Shown here: positions 9,345 through 14,429 of the stretch, piece after piece
Layout of the letters: every line of letters begins with the position of its first letter
Position numbering within the stretch: position 1 is the first letter of the stretch
Assembly (NCBI GenBank): GCA_964592375.1
Contig: CAZQDP010000054.1
Location: 1-17,872 of the forward strand
DNA: 17,872 nt
Origin: CAZQDP01 sp964592375
GTDB lineage: Bacteria; Bacillota; Clostridia; RUG12999
Reading direction: 5' to 3'
Program-made: the position numbers and the translations under genes
Notes under the pieces: generated by a model
Seen by the model: the letters and a program-made list of their open reading frames with translations, nothing else
The model's database searches: none
What the model was told of the DNA's origin: nothing

Positions 9345-9769
9345 TGATTAAGCAATTGTCAATTTTCCTAGAAAACAAACCCGGCCGTATTGCCGATGTG
9401 CTGGGCACACTTAAAAAAGTGGATATTAATATTTACGCGCTGTATGTAGCGGATACCATGCAGTTTGGTATTCTTCGCATGGTGGTGGGTGACGCGCAAA
9501 AGGCCTGCGACCACCTTCGTGCAAATGATTTTGTCGTTACGGTAACGGACGTATTGGCCGTTGCCATGGAGGATAACGCGGGAGATCTTAGTAATATTGT
9601 GAGCTTAATCGGCCAAAGCGGTGTAAGCATTGAGTATTTGTATGCTTTTGCTGGCAGGCATGTGCAAAACCCTGCGGTAGTGGTTATCAAGCCACAGGAT
9701 ATGGATAGAGCCATAGAAATTCTCAGTAAAAGTGAGTGTAAATTGCTTTCTATTGAAGATATTTGCTAA
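9344..9769 (+). CDS. Tandem ACT-domain protein, likely amino acid sensor partner of PaaK
   Basis: A 141-residue protein made of two ACT modules (about 1-66 and 70-141) and nothing else. The first begins IKQLSIFLENKPGRIADVLGTL and continues into the NIYALYVAD strand; the second includes NIVSLIGQSGVSIEYLYAF. ACT domains bind small ligands, often amino acids, at dimer interfaces. The start codon is NTG with its first base masked; ATG is likely. Genes of this kind commonly follow paaK in Clostridia and are thought to tune the pathway to aromatic amino acid supply, but the ligand is inferred. The gap to paaK is at most about ten bases if the N count is real, so the pair is an operon. No terminator is visible between it and the htrA-type gene. 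Confidence 0.87.
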   Translation, partial: XIKQLSIFLENKPGRIADVLGTLKKVDINIYALYVADTMQFGILRMVVGDAQKACDHLRANDFVVTVTDVLAVAMEDNAGDLSNIVSLIGQSGVSIEYLYAFAGRHVQNPAVVVIKPQDMDRAIEILSKSECKLLSIEDIC

Positions 9770-9876
9770 ATAATTCACATTTTGTTCATATTTTTTTCAA
9801 ATTCTTGTTGTATGATAAGTACCATAAACAAAAAATATGAACAGCCCACGGGCCAATAGAAAGGAATGAAACATAC

Positions 9877-11130
9877 ATGGCGGATTTCAATGATTACAAA
9901 TGGTACAACGATGACTATGTGCAGGAGAGAAAACCAAGCGAGCAACCGGTTTTTTACACTCAGACGCACAGCCCCGCTCCCAAAAAAAGTAAGAAAAAAA
10001 TGTTTTTCTCTGCACTTGCAGGATTAATGGCGGGGGTCATTCTTTCTGTAGGTGGTTTTGCAGGATACCAGCATTTTGTGCCCAAATCAAATCTTGCTTT
10101 CCCAAATTCATCTCAGGCTTCAGTAGATAAAAACACTTCTTTTAGCTTTACCCAACTGAGTGAGGGCGAAAGGCAGCCCTTATCCGTGGTTGAAATCGCA
10201 CGGAATGTAGGTCCTGCTGTTGTAGGGATTGTCAGCAAAACAAAATACAATTCGTTTTTCGGCCCCACCTTCCAAGAAGGAAGCGGCTCTGGCATTATTC
10301 TTTCTGCAGATGGATTTATAGTAACAAATAACCATGTGGTAGAAGGTGCTTCAGATGTTAATGTCGTTCTCAATACCGGCAAAGAGTACAGTGCGAAGCT
10401 GGTGGGAGCAGATGCAAGAAGTGATCTTGCGGTAATAAAAATTGACGAGAAGAATTTGACCGTTGCCACCTTGGGCAGTTCAGAAAAACTCCAAGTAGGT
10501 GAGCTTGCCGTGGCCATTGGTAATCCGCTGGGCCAAGAGCTTGCAGGTTCTGTGACGGTTGGCGTTATCAGTGCCGTCAATCGAACAATCAAGACGGAAG
10601 GCAATATATTTACGCTCGTACAAACAGATGCAGCAATTAATCCCGGCAATTCGGGCGGAGCACTGGTGAACGGATACGGCGAAGTAGTGGGTATTAATAC
10701 CATGAAATTCTCAGGTAGCGGCCTTGAAGGTCTGGGCTTTGCCATTCCCATTGACGAAGCAAAACCTATTGTTGATGATTTGATGCAGTCCGGTTATGTG
10801 AAAGGGCGTCCTCTAATCGGCATTTCCGTGCAGGAAATCACTGCTGAAATTGCCCTTCGCAACGATCTGCCTATTGGACTTTATGTTGTGGAAGTTGCAG
10901 CGCTTAGCGCCGCCGACAGGGCAGGCATTAAAAAGGGTGATGTTATCATTAAGGTAGCCGGTCAGAAAATCCAAACCACCGCTGAACTGAATAAAATCAG
11001 AGACACTCATAAGGTTGGCGATGAAATTGATTTCGAAGTGGACCGCGCAGGCCAGCGTATGAACTTTAAGCTGAAATTGCAGGAAGATAAAAGTGCTCTT
11101 CAGGCTGCCGATCGCAATGCGGAAGGTTAA
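9877..11130 (+). CDS. htrA: HtrA/DegP-family membrane-anchored serine protease with PDZ domain
   Basis: A 417-residue quality-control protease facing the cell surface. A cytoplasmic basic stretch (about 1-41) precedes a single transmembrane segment (about 42-64), then a linker, the trypsin-like domain (about 103-300) and one C-terminal PDZ domain (about 311-402). The catalytic triad is intact: His153 in NNHVVEG, Asp183 in RSDLAVIKI and Ser259 in NPGNSGGAL. Anchoring instead of a cleavable signal is normal for Gram-positive HtrA. An AAAGGA site lies 11 nt before the ATG. A TATGAT at 9811-9816 could be a -10 but has no good -35. The gene converges on spo0A, sharing a terminator. It is not SpoIVB, the PDZ protease normally upstream of spo0A: the domain order and the two-sided HtrA core differ. 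Confidence 0.94.
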   Translation: MADFNDYKWYNDDYVQERKPSEQPVFYTQTHSPAPKKSKKKMFFSALAGLMAGVILSVGGFAGYQHFVPKSNLAFPNSSQASVDKNTSFSFTQLSEGERQPLSVVEIARNVGPAVVGIVSKTKYNSFFGPTFQEGSGSGIILSADGFIVTNNHVVEGASDVNVVLNTGKEYSAKLVGADARSDLAVIKIDEKNLTVATLGSSEKLQVGELAVAIGNPLGQELAGSVTVGVISAVNRTIKTEGNIFTLVQTDAAINPGNSGGALVNGYGEVVGINTMKFSGSGLEGLGFAIPIDEAKPIVDDLMQSGYVKGRPLIGISVQEITAEIALRNDLPIGLYVVEVAALSAADRAGIKKGDVIIKVAGQKIQTTAELNKIRDTHKVGDEIDFEVDRAGQRMNFKLKLQEDKSALQAADRNAEG

Positions 11131-11165
11131 TCATTGTTTTAAAATATAGTATTCCTCTCAAATAT

Positions 11166-11216
11166 AAAAAATGTGGCATATTCAAACCCCAAAATCTTGA
11201 ATATGCTACATTTTTT
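11166..11216. terminator. Strong bidirectional terminator between htrA and spo0A
   Basis: A 20-bp stem (11166-11185 with 11197-11216), with one G-T pair and an 11-nt loop, is flanked by A6 and T6, so it works as an intrinsic terminator in both directions. It ends the htrA transcript and, read the other way, the spo0A transcript including the small frame at 11234-11368. Confidence 0.9.
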
Positions 11217-11233
11217 ATTATTACTTCTTTATT

Positions 11234-11368
11234 TTAATTGTCTATCTTTATGCTTTTTTTCCATGTCTTCGAGTAAGATTTTAATATAACTATCTGATAT
11301 GCATTTTGTTTTGCCATTTCAGCATTGCCTACAAGGTGTCTTCTTGTCCAATATATAATTTTCTTCAT
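11234..11368 (-). CDS. Possible small basic protein (44 aa) downstream of spo0A
   Basis: An ATG at 11368, 15 nt past the spo0A stop, opens a 44-codon frame that ends in TAA at 11236-11234, just before the shared terminator. The product starts MKKIIYWTRRHLVG, is strongly basic (many Lys and Arg, few acidic residues), has two Trp and no clear membrane segment. It fills most of the space between spo0A and the terminator. It has no good Shine-Dalgarno site, and I recognise no family. It may be a real small gene co-transcribed with spo0A or a chance frame in an AT-rich 3' region. Confidence 0.33.
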   Translation of the reverse strand: MKKIIYWTRRHLVGNAEMAKQNAYQIVILKSYSKTWKKSIKIDN

Positions 11369-11383
11369 TTTGCTTTTTTACGC

Positions 11384-12244
11384 TTAGCTTGCACTTCTGA
11401 TTTGCAGGCGAAGTCTATCTGCAATCATTGCAATAAACTCACTATTCGTGGGCTTTCCTTTGTTGGTTTGGATTGTATACCCAAACATTTTATTGATGGT
11501 TTCAATATCCCCTCTGTTCCATGCAACCTCAATCGCATGCCGAATAGCACGTTCTACTCTGGAGGCAGTGGTCAGGTATCTTTTGGCAATGCCTGGGTAC
11601 AACTCCTTGGTCACCCCATTAATTACTTCCATATCCTGCACAGTCCAAATAATTGCATCGCGCAAAAATTGATAACCCTTAATATGAGCCGGTACACCCA
11701 TAAGCTTAATCATATTGCTAACAAGAACCTCAATATCCGGCCGCTCCACATATATGGGAGAATTGTCTTCAATTCTGGGTAGCGAACGCGAGCGTACACG
11801 ACTGCGCGCACTTTCCAGCATCATAATTCGCTCCGCCAAATATTTTTCGTCAAAAGGCTTGGTAATGTAAAAATCCGCTCCAAGTTGCGCAGATTTATTG
11901 ACAATGCTTTCATTGTGAAATGCAGACATCACAATGATTAAAGGGCGCTGGTTTCCGACCATGCTTCCAAGCTTTGCAAGCATCTCAAATCCATCCATCA
12001 CAGGCATGATAATGTCCATGACAACCACATCCGGCTTGTGTTCAATAATTTTTTCAAGGCCAATCTTTCCATTTTCCGCAATGTCGCAAACCTCAATGGT
12101 TCTCTTTTTTTCAATTCCTGTTTTTAACATTCTGCAGAATTCCAAATTGTCGTCAATGAGCAGCACCTGAATTTGCTCGCGTTTTTCATTCGCTAAGCTC
12201 TTTTCTACATCCCTTGTCAATTCTTTTCCCATTGAAATTTCCAT
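11384..12244 (-). CDS. spo0A: Sporulation master regulator Spo0A
   Basis: Response regulator that, once phosphorylated, switches cells into sporulation. The receiver domain (about 25-145) has the acidic pair Asp31/Asp32 in LLIDDN, the phospho-acceptor Asp77 in VVVMDIIMP, Ser107 and Lys129 in the ITKP motif. The C-terminal Spo0A DNA-binding domain (about 165-286) is textbook: HIKGYQFLRDAI, VTKELYPGIAKRY, SRVERAIRHAIEVAW and the GKPTNSEFIAMIAD end. AGGAGG lies 8 nt before the ATG at 12244. At 286 residues it is about 20 longer than the Bacillus protein, the extra being a charged N-terminal extension before the receiver. SpoIVB, its usual upstream neighbour, is absent. A sigma-A-like promoter lies upstream; no 0A box (TTGTCGAA-like) was recognised there. 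Confidence 0.97.
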   Translation of the reverse strand: MEISMGKELTRDVEKSLANEKREQIQVLLIDDNLEFCRMLKTGIEKKRTIEVCDIAENGKIGLEKIIEHKPDVVVMDIIMPVMDGFEMLAKLGSMVGNQRPLIIVMSAFHNESIVNKSAQLGADFYITKPFDEKYLAERIMMLESARSRVRSRSLPRIEDNSPIYVERPDIEVLVSNMIKLMGVPAHIKGYQFLRDAIIWTVQDMEVINGVTKELYPGIAKRYLTTASRVERAIRHAIEVAWNRGDIETINKMFGYTIQTNKGKPTNSEFIAMIADRLRLQIRSAS

Positions 12245-12276
12245 TAAAAATACCTCCTTGAATTTGTATTGTTATC

Positions 12277-12305
12277 ATTATACAACATTATTGATTATAA
12301 ATCAA
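12277..12305 (-). promoter_or_regulatory. Candidate spo0A promoter
   Basis: Read on the minus strand: TTGATT (12305-12300), 17-nt spacer, TATAAT (12282-12277), about 32 nt before the spo0A start. The -10 is perfect and the -35 matches four of six bases. It lies in very AT-rich DNA, where such matches are easier to find by chance. Confidence 0.6.
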
Positions 12306-12311
12306 GTATAA

Positions 12312-12336
12312 TGTTAATAATTTGATGTTATTAACA
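12312..12336. repeat. Dyad TGTTAATAA-N7-TTATTAACA next to the spo0A promoter
   Basis: Nine-base perfect arms (12312-12320 and 12328-12336) with a 7-nt centre, six bases upstream of the candidate spo0A -35. The position would suit an operator for an activator or repressor of spo0A. It has no run of Ts and is GC-poor, so terminator function is unlikely. Confidence 0.4.
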
Positions 12337-12767
12337 AATATATTTATTATTTTTGTAAGTAATCCATAATATATGTAGATGATATGTTAATATATGTTAG
12401 TTTATTGTTGCGATTTTCACATATTTTTTTGGGATGGTATCATTTCATGACGAATTATGTAGAATGCATTGGTATATTGCATATTCTGTTTTTATTTGCA
12501 CCAATATTCTTGTATTTAATCGTATAATTACCATTATATGTTTATTTTGTTTGTTTTTCCATCCTTTTTTGGTTGTTTATAGAACAAATTCATATCGCCA
12601 TTACCACCCTCTCCCCTTTGTGCATATACTGCTTATGATGGGTGAGTACTGGTCGGAGGAGAAAAAGTGATAAATTGAGAATGAGTGAAAAGGAGGTCGC
12701 AGGTACTGCGCTTATGTTCTCCTTTGTGCTCGTGCGCAAAATAGGTGCAGTAGCATGCTATAAATAT
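12337..12767. other. AT-rich intergenic stretch with no convincing gene
   Basis: Very AT-rich DNA between spo0A and the first holin-type gene. It holds a TATAAT at 12523-12528 on the plus strand that lacks a good -35, and an in-frame N-terminal extension of the holin (open back to a GTG at 12642) for which no well-spaced ribosome-binding site is seen. No RNA gene was recognised. Confidence 0.6.
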
Positions 12768-13229
12768 ATGAGAGATGAAATAGCCACAAAAAGTGTGATT
12801 GGGCTTGTTTTTACAGTTCTAGGTTATCTATACAGTTCCTTGACAGAGCTGATGATAGTGTTTGCCATTCTAATGGCAATTGATTATGTGACTGGCACCC
12901 TTGCCGGCCTTTTGAATAATGGATTTAGCAGACAAGTAGCAATGCATGGCATTGCAAAAAAAATTGGATATATCTGTCTGCTCCTGCTTTCAGTGCTAAT
13001 GGATTTTTCAATCTGCTATGTACTGGATAAATCATTTGGCTTTCGTTACACTGCACCCATCTTTGGTTTTGCCATTACCTGCTATCTAATCGGAACAGAG
13101 GGACTGAGCATTATACAAAATCTCATCAAAATCGGAGTTCCTGTTCCGGATAGCTTAAAAATTGCCTTCGGAATGCTAAAAGATTTTGGCCAACATGACG
13201 AGAAGGAAAAAAAAGACGGCCAGCCGTAG
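12768..13229 (+). CDS. Phage-type holin (TcdE / holin 4 family)
   Basis: A 153-residue membrane protein of the toxin-secretion/phage-lysis holin group. It has about four hydrophobic segments, the hallmark AIDYVTGTLAGLLNNGF after the second, a GIAKKIGY turn, and a family-like end GVPVPDSLK followed by a charged tail (HDEKEKKDGQP), as in TcdE. Holins form inner-membrane pores that release endolysin or toxin. The start is uncertain: the frame is open to a GTG at 12642 (195 residues), with ATGs at 12681, 12714 and 12768. I chose 12768 because the remaining length matches the family, though its Shine-Dalgarno site is weak; AAGGAGG at about 12690 is too far from any start. A second, unrelated holin-type gene follows after 178 nt. 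No endolysin, tail or integrase gene is nearby. Confidence 0.8.
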   Translation: MRDEIATKSVIGLVFTVLGYLYSSLTELMIVFAILMAIDYVTGTLAGLLNNGFSRQVAMHGIAKKIGYICLLLLSVLMDFSICYVLDKSFGFRYTAPIFGFAITCYLIGTEGLSIIQNLIKIGVPVPDSLKIAFGMLKDFGQHDEKEKKDGQP

Positions 13230-13407
13230 AGGTAAATAAAAGTGGTTGTTTATCAATTTTCTATTGCCAAGGCGGAAGGCTATTCTTTTATGGGCATAGC
13301 CTCCCCTCGCAAAAATTAGGCCAATTATCCGGCATAATAACGCTGAATAAGATATATATCATGGCCTTACCGCATATAAATAATGGACAGATAAAAAGGA
13401 GGTGCGA

Positions 13408-13608
13408 ATGAACATGCAAAATCGATTTAGAAGCGTAAGCGCATGGAGCTCACTTATTCCGGTTATCGTTGTATTGGGAGACACCTTTGGACTGTGGAAT
13501 ATTATTGGTATGCCGAAAGAAACGGCTACTCAGTTATTAGCCAGTATCTGTGCTATTTTGGTAACGTTTGGCGTTTTCAATAATCCAACGGATGGAAATC
13601 ATTTTTGA
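13408..13608 (+). CDS. Small phage-type holin (phi LC3 / Phage_holin_1-like)
   Basis: A 66-residue protein with two hydrophobic segments (about 14-30 and 41-55) and the pattern FGLWNIIGMP near the middle and GVFNNPTDGNHF at the end, which resembles the short phi LC3-type holins; the NNPTD ending is typical. AGGAGGTG lies 5 nt before ATG 13408 and 11 nt before ATG 13414, so either ATG could start it; this is the strongest ribosome-binding site in the area and argues the gene is expressed. It lies downstream of the TcdE-like holin on the same strand and just left of the palindrome next to tRNA-Pro. The family match is moderate because the protein is very short. Confidence 0.78.
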   Translation: MNMQNRFRSVSAWSSLIPVIVVLGDTFGLWNIIGMPKETATQLLASICAILVTFGVFNNPTDGNHF

Positions 13609-13648
13609 GTTCATAACCTCCATGATTTCACTTGCCACAAGGTAAATA

Positions 13649-13692
13649 CCGCAAAGCAACCCTCGTTCAAAAGAACGAGGGTTGCTTTGCGG
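13649..13692. repeat. Perfect 20-bp-arm palindrome between holin gene and tRNA-Pro; probable terminator
   Basis: Arms 13649-13668 and 13673-13692 are perfectly complementary around an AAAA loop, and one further pair reaches into the tRNA CCA end. On the minus strand it directly follows the tRNA 3' end, and on the plus strand it lies 40 nt after the second holin stop, so it may end both transcripts. No clean T-tract follows on either strand, which is unusual for an intrinsic terminator. Confidence 0.65.
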
Positions 13693-13768
13693 TGGTCTGA
13701 GTGCCGAGACTCGAACTCGGGGCCTCTAGAACCCCATTCTAGCGCGCTACCAACTGCGCCACACCCAG
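13693..13768 (-). tRNA. tRNA-Pro (anticodon GGG)
   Basis: A full 76-nt cloverleaf on the minus strand. The acceptor stem CTGGGTG/CACTCAG has one G-U pair, the D arm is GCGC/GCGC, the anticodon stem CTAGA/TCTAG encloses the loop ATGGGGT with anticodon GGG, the variable loop is five bases, and the T arm is CCGAG-TTCGAGT-CTCGG. The CCA end is encoded (TGG at 13693-13695 on the plus strand). GGG reads CCC and CCU proline codons. It has its own promoter and is followed at once by the palindrome at 13649-13692. Confidence 0.96.
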
Positions 13769-13793
13769 TTATGCCAATTGTGACAACGAAAAA

Positions 13794-13822
13794 ATTTTAC
13801 ACTATTTTTGGTGTTTTGTCAA
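13794..13822 (-). promoter_or_regulatory. Promoter of tRNA-Pro
   Basis: On the minus strand TTGACA (13822-13817), 17-nt spacer, TAAAAT (13799-13794). Transcription would begin near 13787, about 20 nt before the mature tRNA 5' end, a usual distance for a tRNA gene. Confidence 0.72.
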
Positions 13823-13835
13823 GTCTTTTTTGATG

Positions 13836-13879
13836 TTTTATCGCTTATTTTATCGTTTATTGCATGTTTTATCGCTTAT
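13836..13879. repeat. Three short direct repeats TTTTATCG(C/T)TTAT at the bofA 3' end
   Basis: Copies at 13836-13848, 13848-13860 and 13867-13879. The outer two are identical and extend to 16 shared bases (13833-13848 and 13864-13879); the middle one differs by one base. The last copy covers the bofA stop codon. Confidence 0.5.
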
Positions 13880-14133
13880 CGCACAATGTATTTTAGCGCA
13901 ATCAAAGCTGCCGCGCCGGGCACTCCCAGAAATCCGCACCAAAGTCCTGTTACAGGATTGATACCAAGTGCAAGGCCAAGTGGCGCACATAAGAAATTTA
14001 GTACAAAAAGAGATGCACAGCCCATCACTGCGCTGTAAAAGAATTTCCAAATGTATCGTCCCGGCACGATGAGTATTATTCCTAAGATGCTCAAAATAAT
14101 AGCCGCCGCAATAAAAAGTACATTGCCCTCCAT
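13876..14133 (-). CDS. bofA: Pro-sigma-K processing inhibitor BofA-like protein
   Basis: An 85-residue integral membrane protein of the BofA family. In Bacillus, BofA sits in the outer forespore membrane and holds the SpoIVFB protease inactive until the forespore signals. The hallmark C-terminal region is clear: LNFLCAPLG, then INPVTGLWCGFLGVPGAAALIALKYIV. Hydrophobic segments cover about 6-24 and 31-48. Length matches the 87-residue Bacillus protein. The frame is open to a TTG at 14145; ATG 14133 (12 nt after AAAGG) or GTG 14136 (9 nt) are the likely starts. In many Firmicutes bofA follows dnaX/recR; here it stands alone with tRNA-Pro downstream on the same strand. A TATAAT lies upstream near 14165-14170 but no good -35 was found. 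Confidence 0.9.
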   Translation of the reverse strand: MEGNVLFIAAAIILSILGIILIVPGRYIWKFFYSAVMGCASLFVLNFLCAPLGLALGINPVTGLWCGFLGVPGAAALIALKYIVR

Positions 14134-14255
14134 CACTCTCGCCAACCTTTCTTATTTTCTTCTTTATTATATGCATATGCTGAGCATGTCTTGTCTATGT
14201 CATTTCGCTATGCATATGTGGACATGGATGTTTATGCGCTTTCACTGCCTACAAA

Positions 14256-14277
14256 GGCAATATTTATGCATATTGCC
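14256..14277. repeat. Inverted repeat GGCAATAT-N6-ATATTGCC upstream of nrdJ
   Basis: Eight-base perfect arms (14256-14263 and 14270-14277) around a 6-nt centre, about 55 nt upstream of the nrdJ -35. Two ATGCATATG copies (14171-14179 and 14210-14218) and one near copy within this dyad lie in the same bofA-nrdJ gap. Function unknown; could be an operator or a small hairpin. Confidence 0.4.
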
Positions 14278-14331
14278 AATATAGGAGCATAATTTTTGTT
14301 AAAAACGAAGAAATTTTTTTTGCTTTTCCGC

Positions 14332-14360
14332 TTTACAAAGACATGGACATATGGTATAAT
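14332..14360 (+). promoter_or_regulatory. Sigma-A promoter of the nrdJ operon
   Basis: TTTACA (14332-14337), 17-nt spacer, TATAAT (14355-14360). The start point would be near 14367, leaving a leader of about 63 nt. The NrdR box lies just downstream, so bound repressor would block early elongation or promoter escape. Confidence 0.77.
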
Positions 14361-14383
14361 GGCACAGCATAAGAAAACAACAA

Positions 14384-14399
14384 ACACAATATATAGTGT
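14384..14399 (+). promoter_or_regulatory. NrdR box
   Basis: ACACAATATATAGTGT is a full match to the known NrdR consensus (acaCwAtATaTwgtgt). NrdR is the ATP/dATP-sensing repressor of ribonucleotide reductase genes. It lies between the promoter and the nrdJ start. NrdR boxes usually come in pairs about three helix turns apart; no good second box is visible, only a poor match overlapping the -10. Confidence 0.88.
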
Positions 14400-14429
14400 T
14401 TGAATTCATCATTTCGGAGGTAAATACAA

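Noticed and set aside
9782..9816. Promoter for htrA (TTGTTC ... TATGAT)
   Set aside because: The -10-like TATGAT at 9811 is acceptable, but the nearest -35-like hexamer is 23 nt away, too far for a sigma-A promoter; htrA may be partly read from the paaK promoter.
10113..10751. 212-codon minus-strand frame inside the htrA gene
   Set aside because: Antisense shadow of a well-conserved protease gene with an intact catalytic triad; composition is Ser/Thr/Pro-rich as expected for such shadows.
12245..12640. 0A boxes (TTGTCGAA-like) controlling spo0A
   Set aside because: No TGTCGAA or TTCGACA sequence was seen in the upstream region.
12434..12670. Hydrophobic 78-codon plus-strand frame between spo0A and the holin genes
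   Set aside because: Lies in T-rich DNA that gives hydrophobic codons by composition, has no Shine-Dalgarno site, and overlaps the uncertain 5' part of the holin frame. No family pattern seen.
13242..13319. 25-codon GTG frame between the two holin genes (starts VVVYQFSIAKAEGYS)
   Set aside because: An AGAGG lies 9 nt upstream, but the frame is very short, shows no known family, and a small hairpin (AGGCTAT/ATAGCCT, 13277-13302) covers it. Could be a remnant of a lost lysis gene, but this is not supportable.
12250..13692. Second copy of the tRNA-Pro 3' end as a phage attachment site
   Set aside because: Scanned for the T-arm and acceptor sequence on both strands left of the tRNA and found no duplicate, so integration boundaries cannot be drawn.
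13850..14176. 108-codon minus-strand frame overlapping bofA in another frame
   Set aside because: The BofA frame has clear family motifs and the right length; this one has none.
14146..14429. Cobalamin riboswitch upstream of the B12-dependent reductase gene
   Set aside because: Looked for the conserved B12-box (AGCCACTG-like) and the space for a roughly 200-nt aptamer in the leader. The mapped promoter leaves only about 63 nt of leader and no B12-box was seen.
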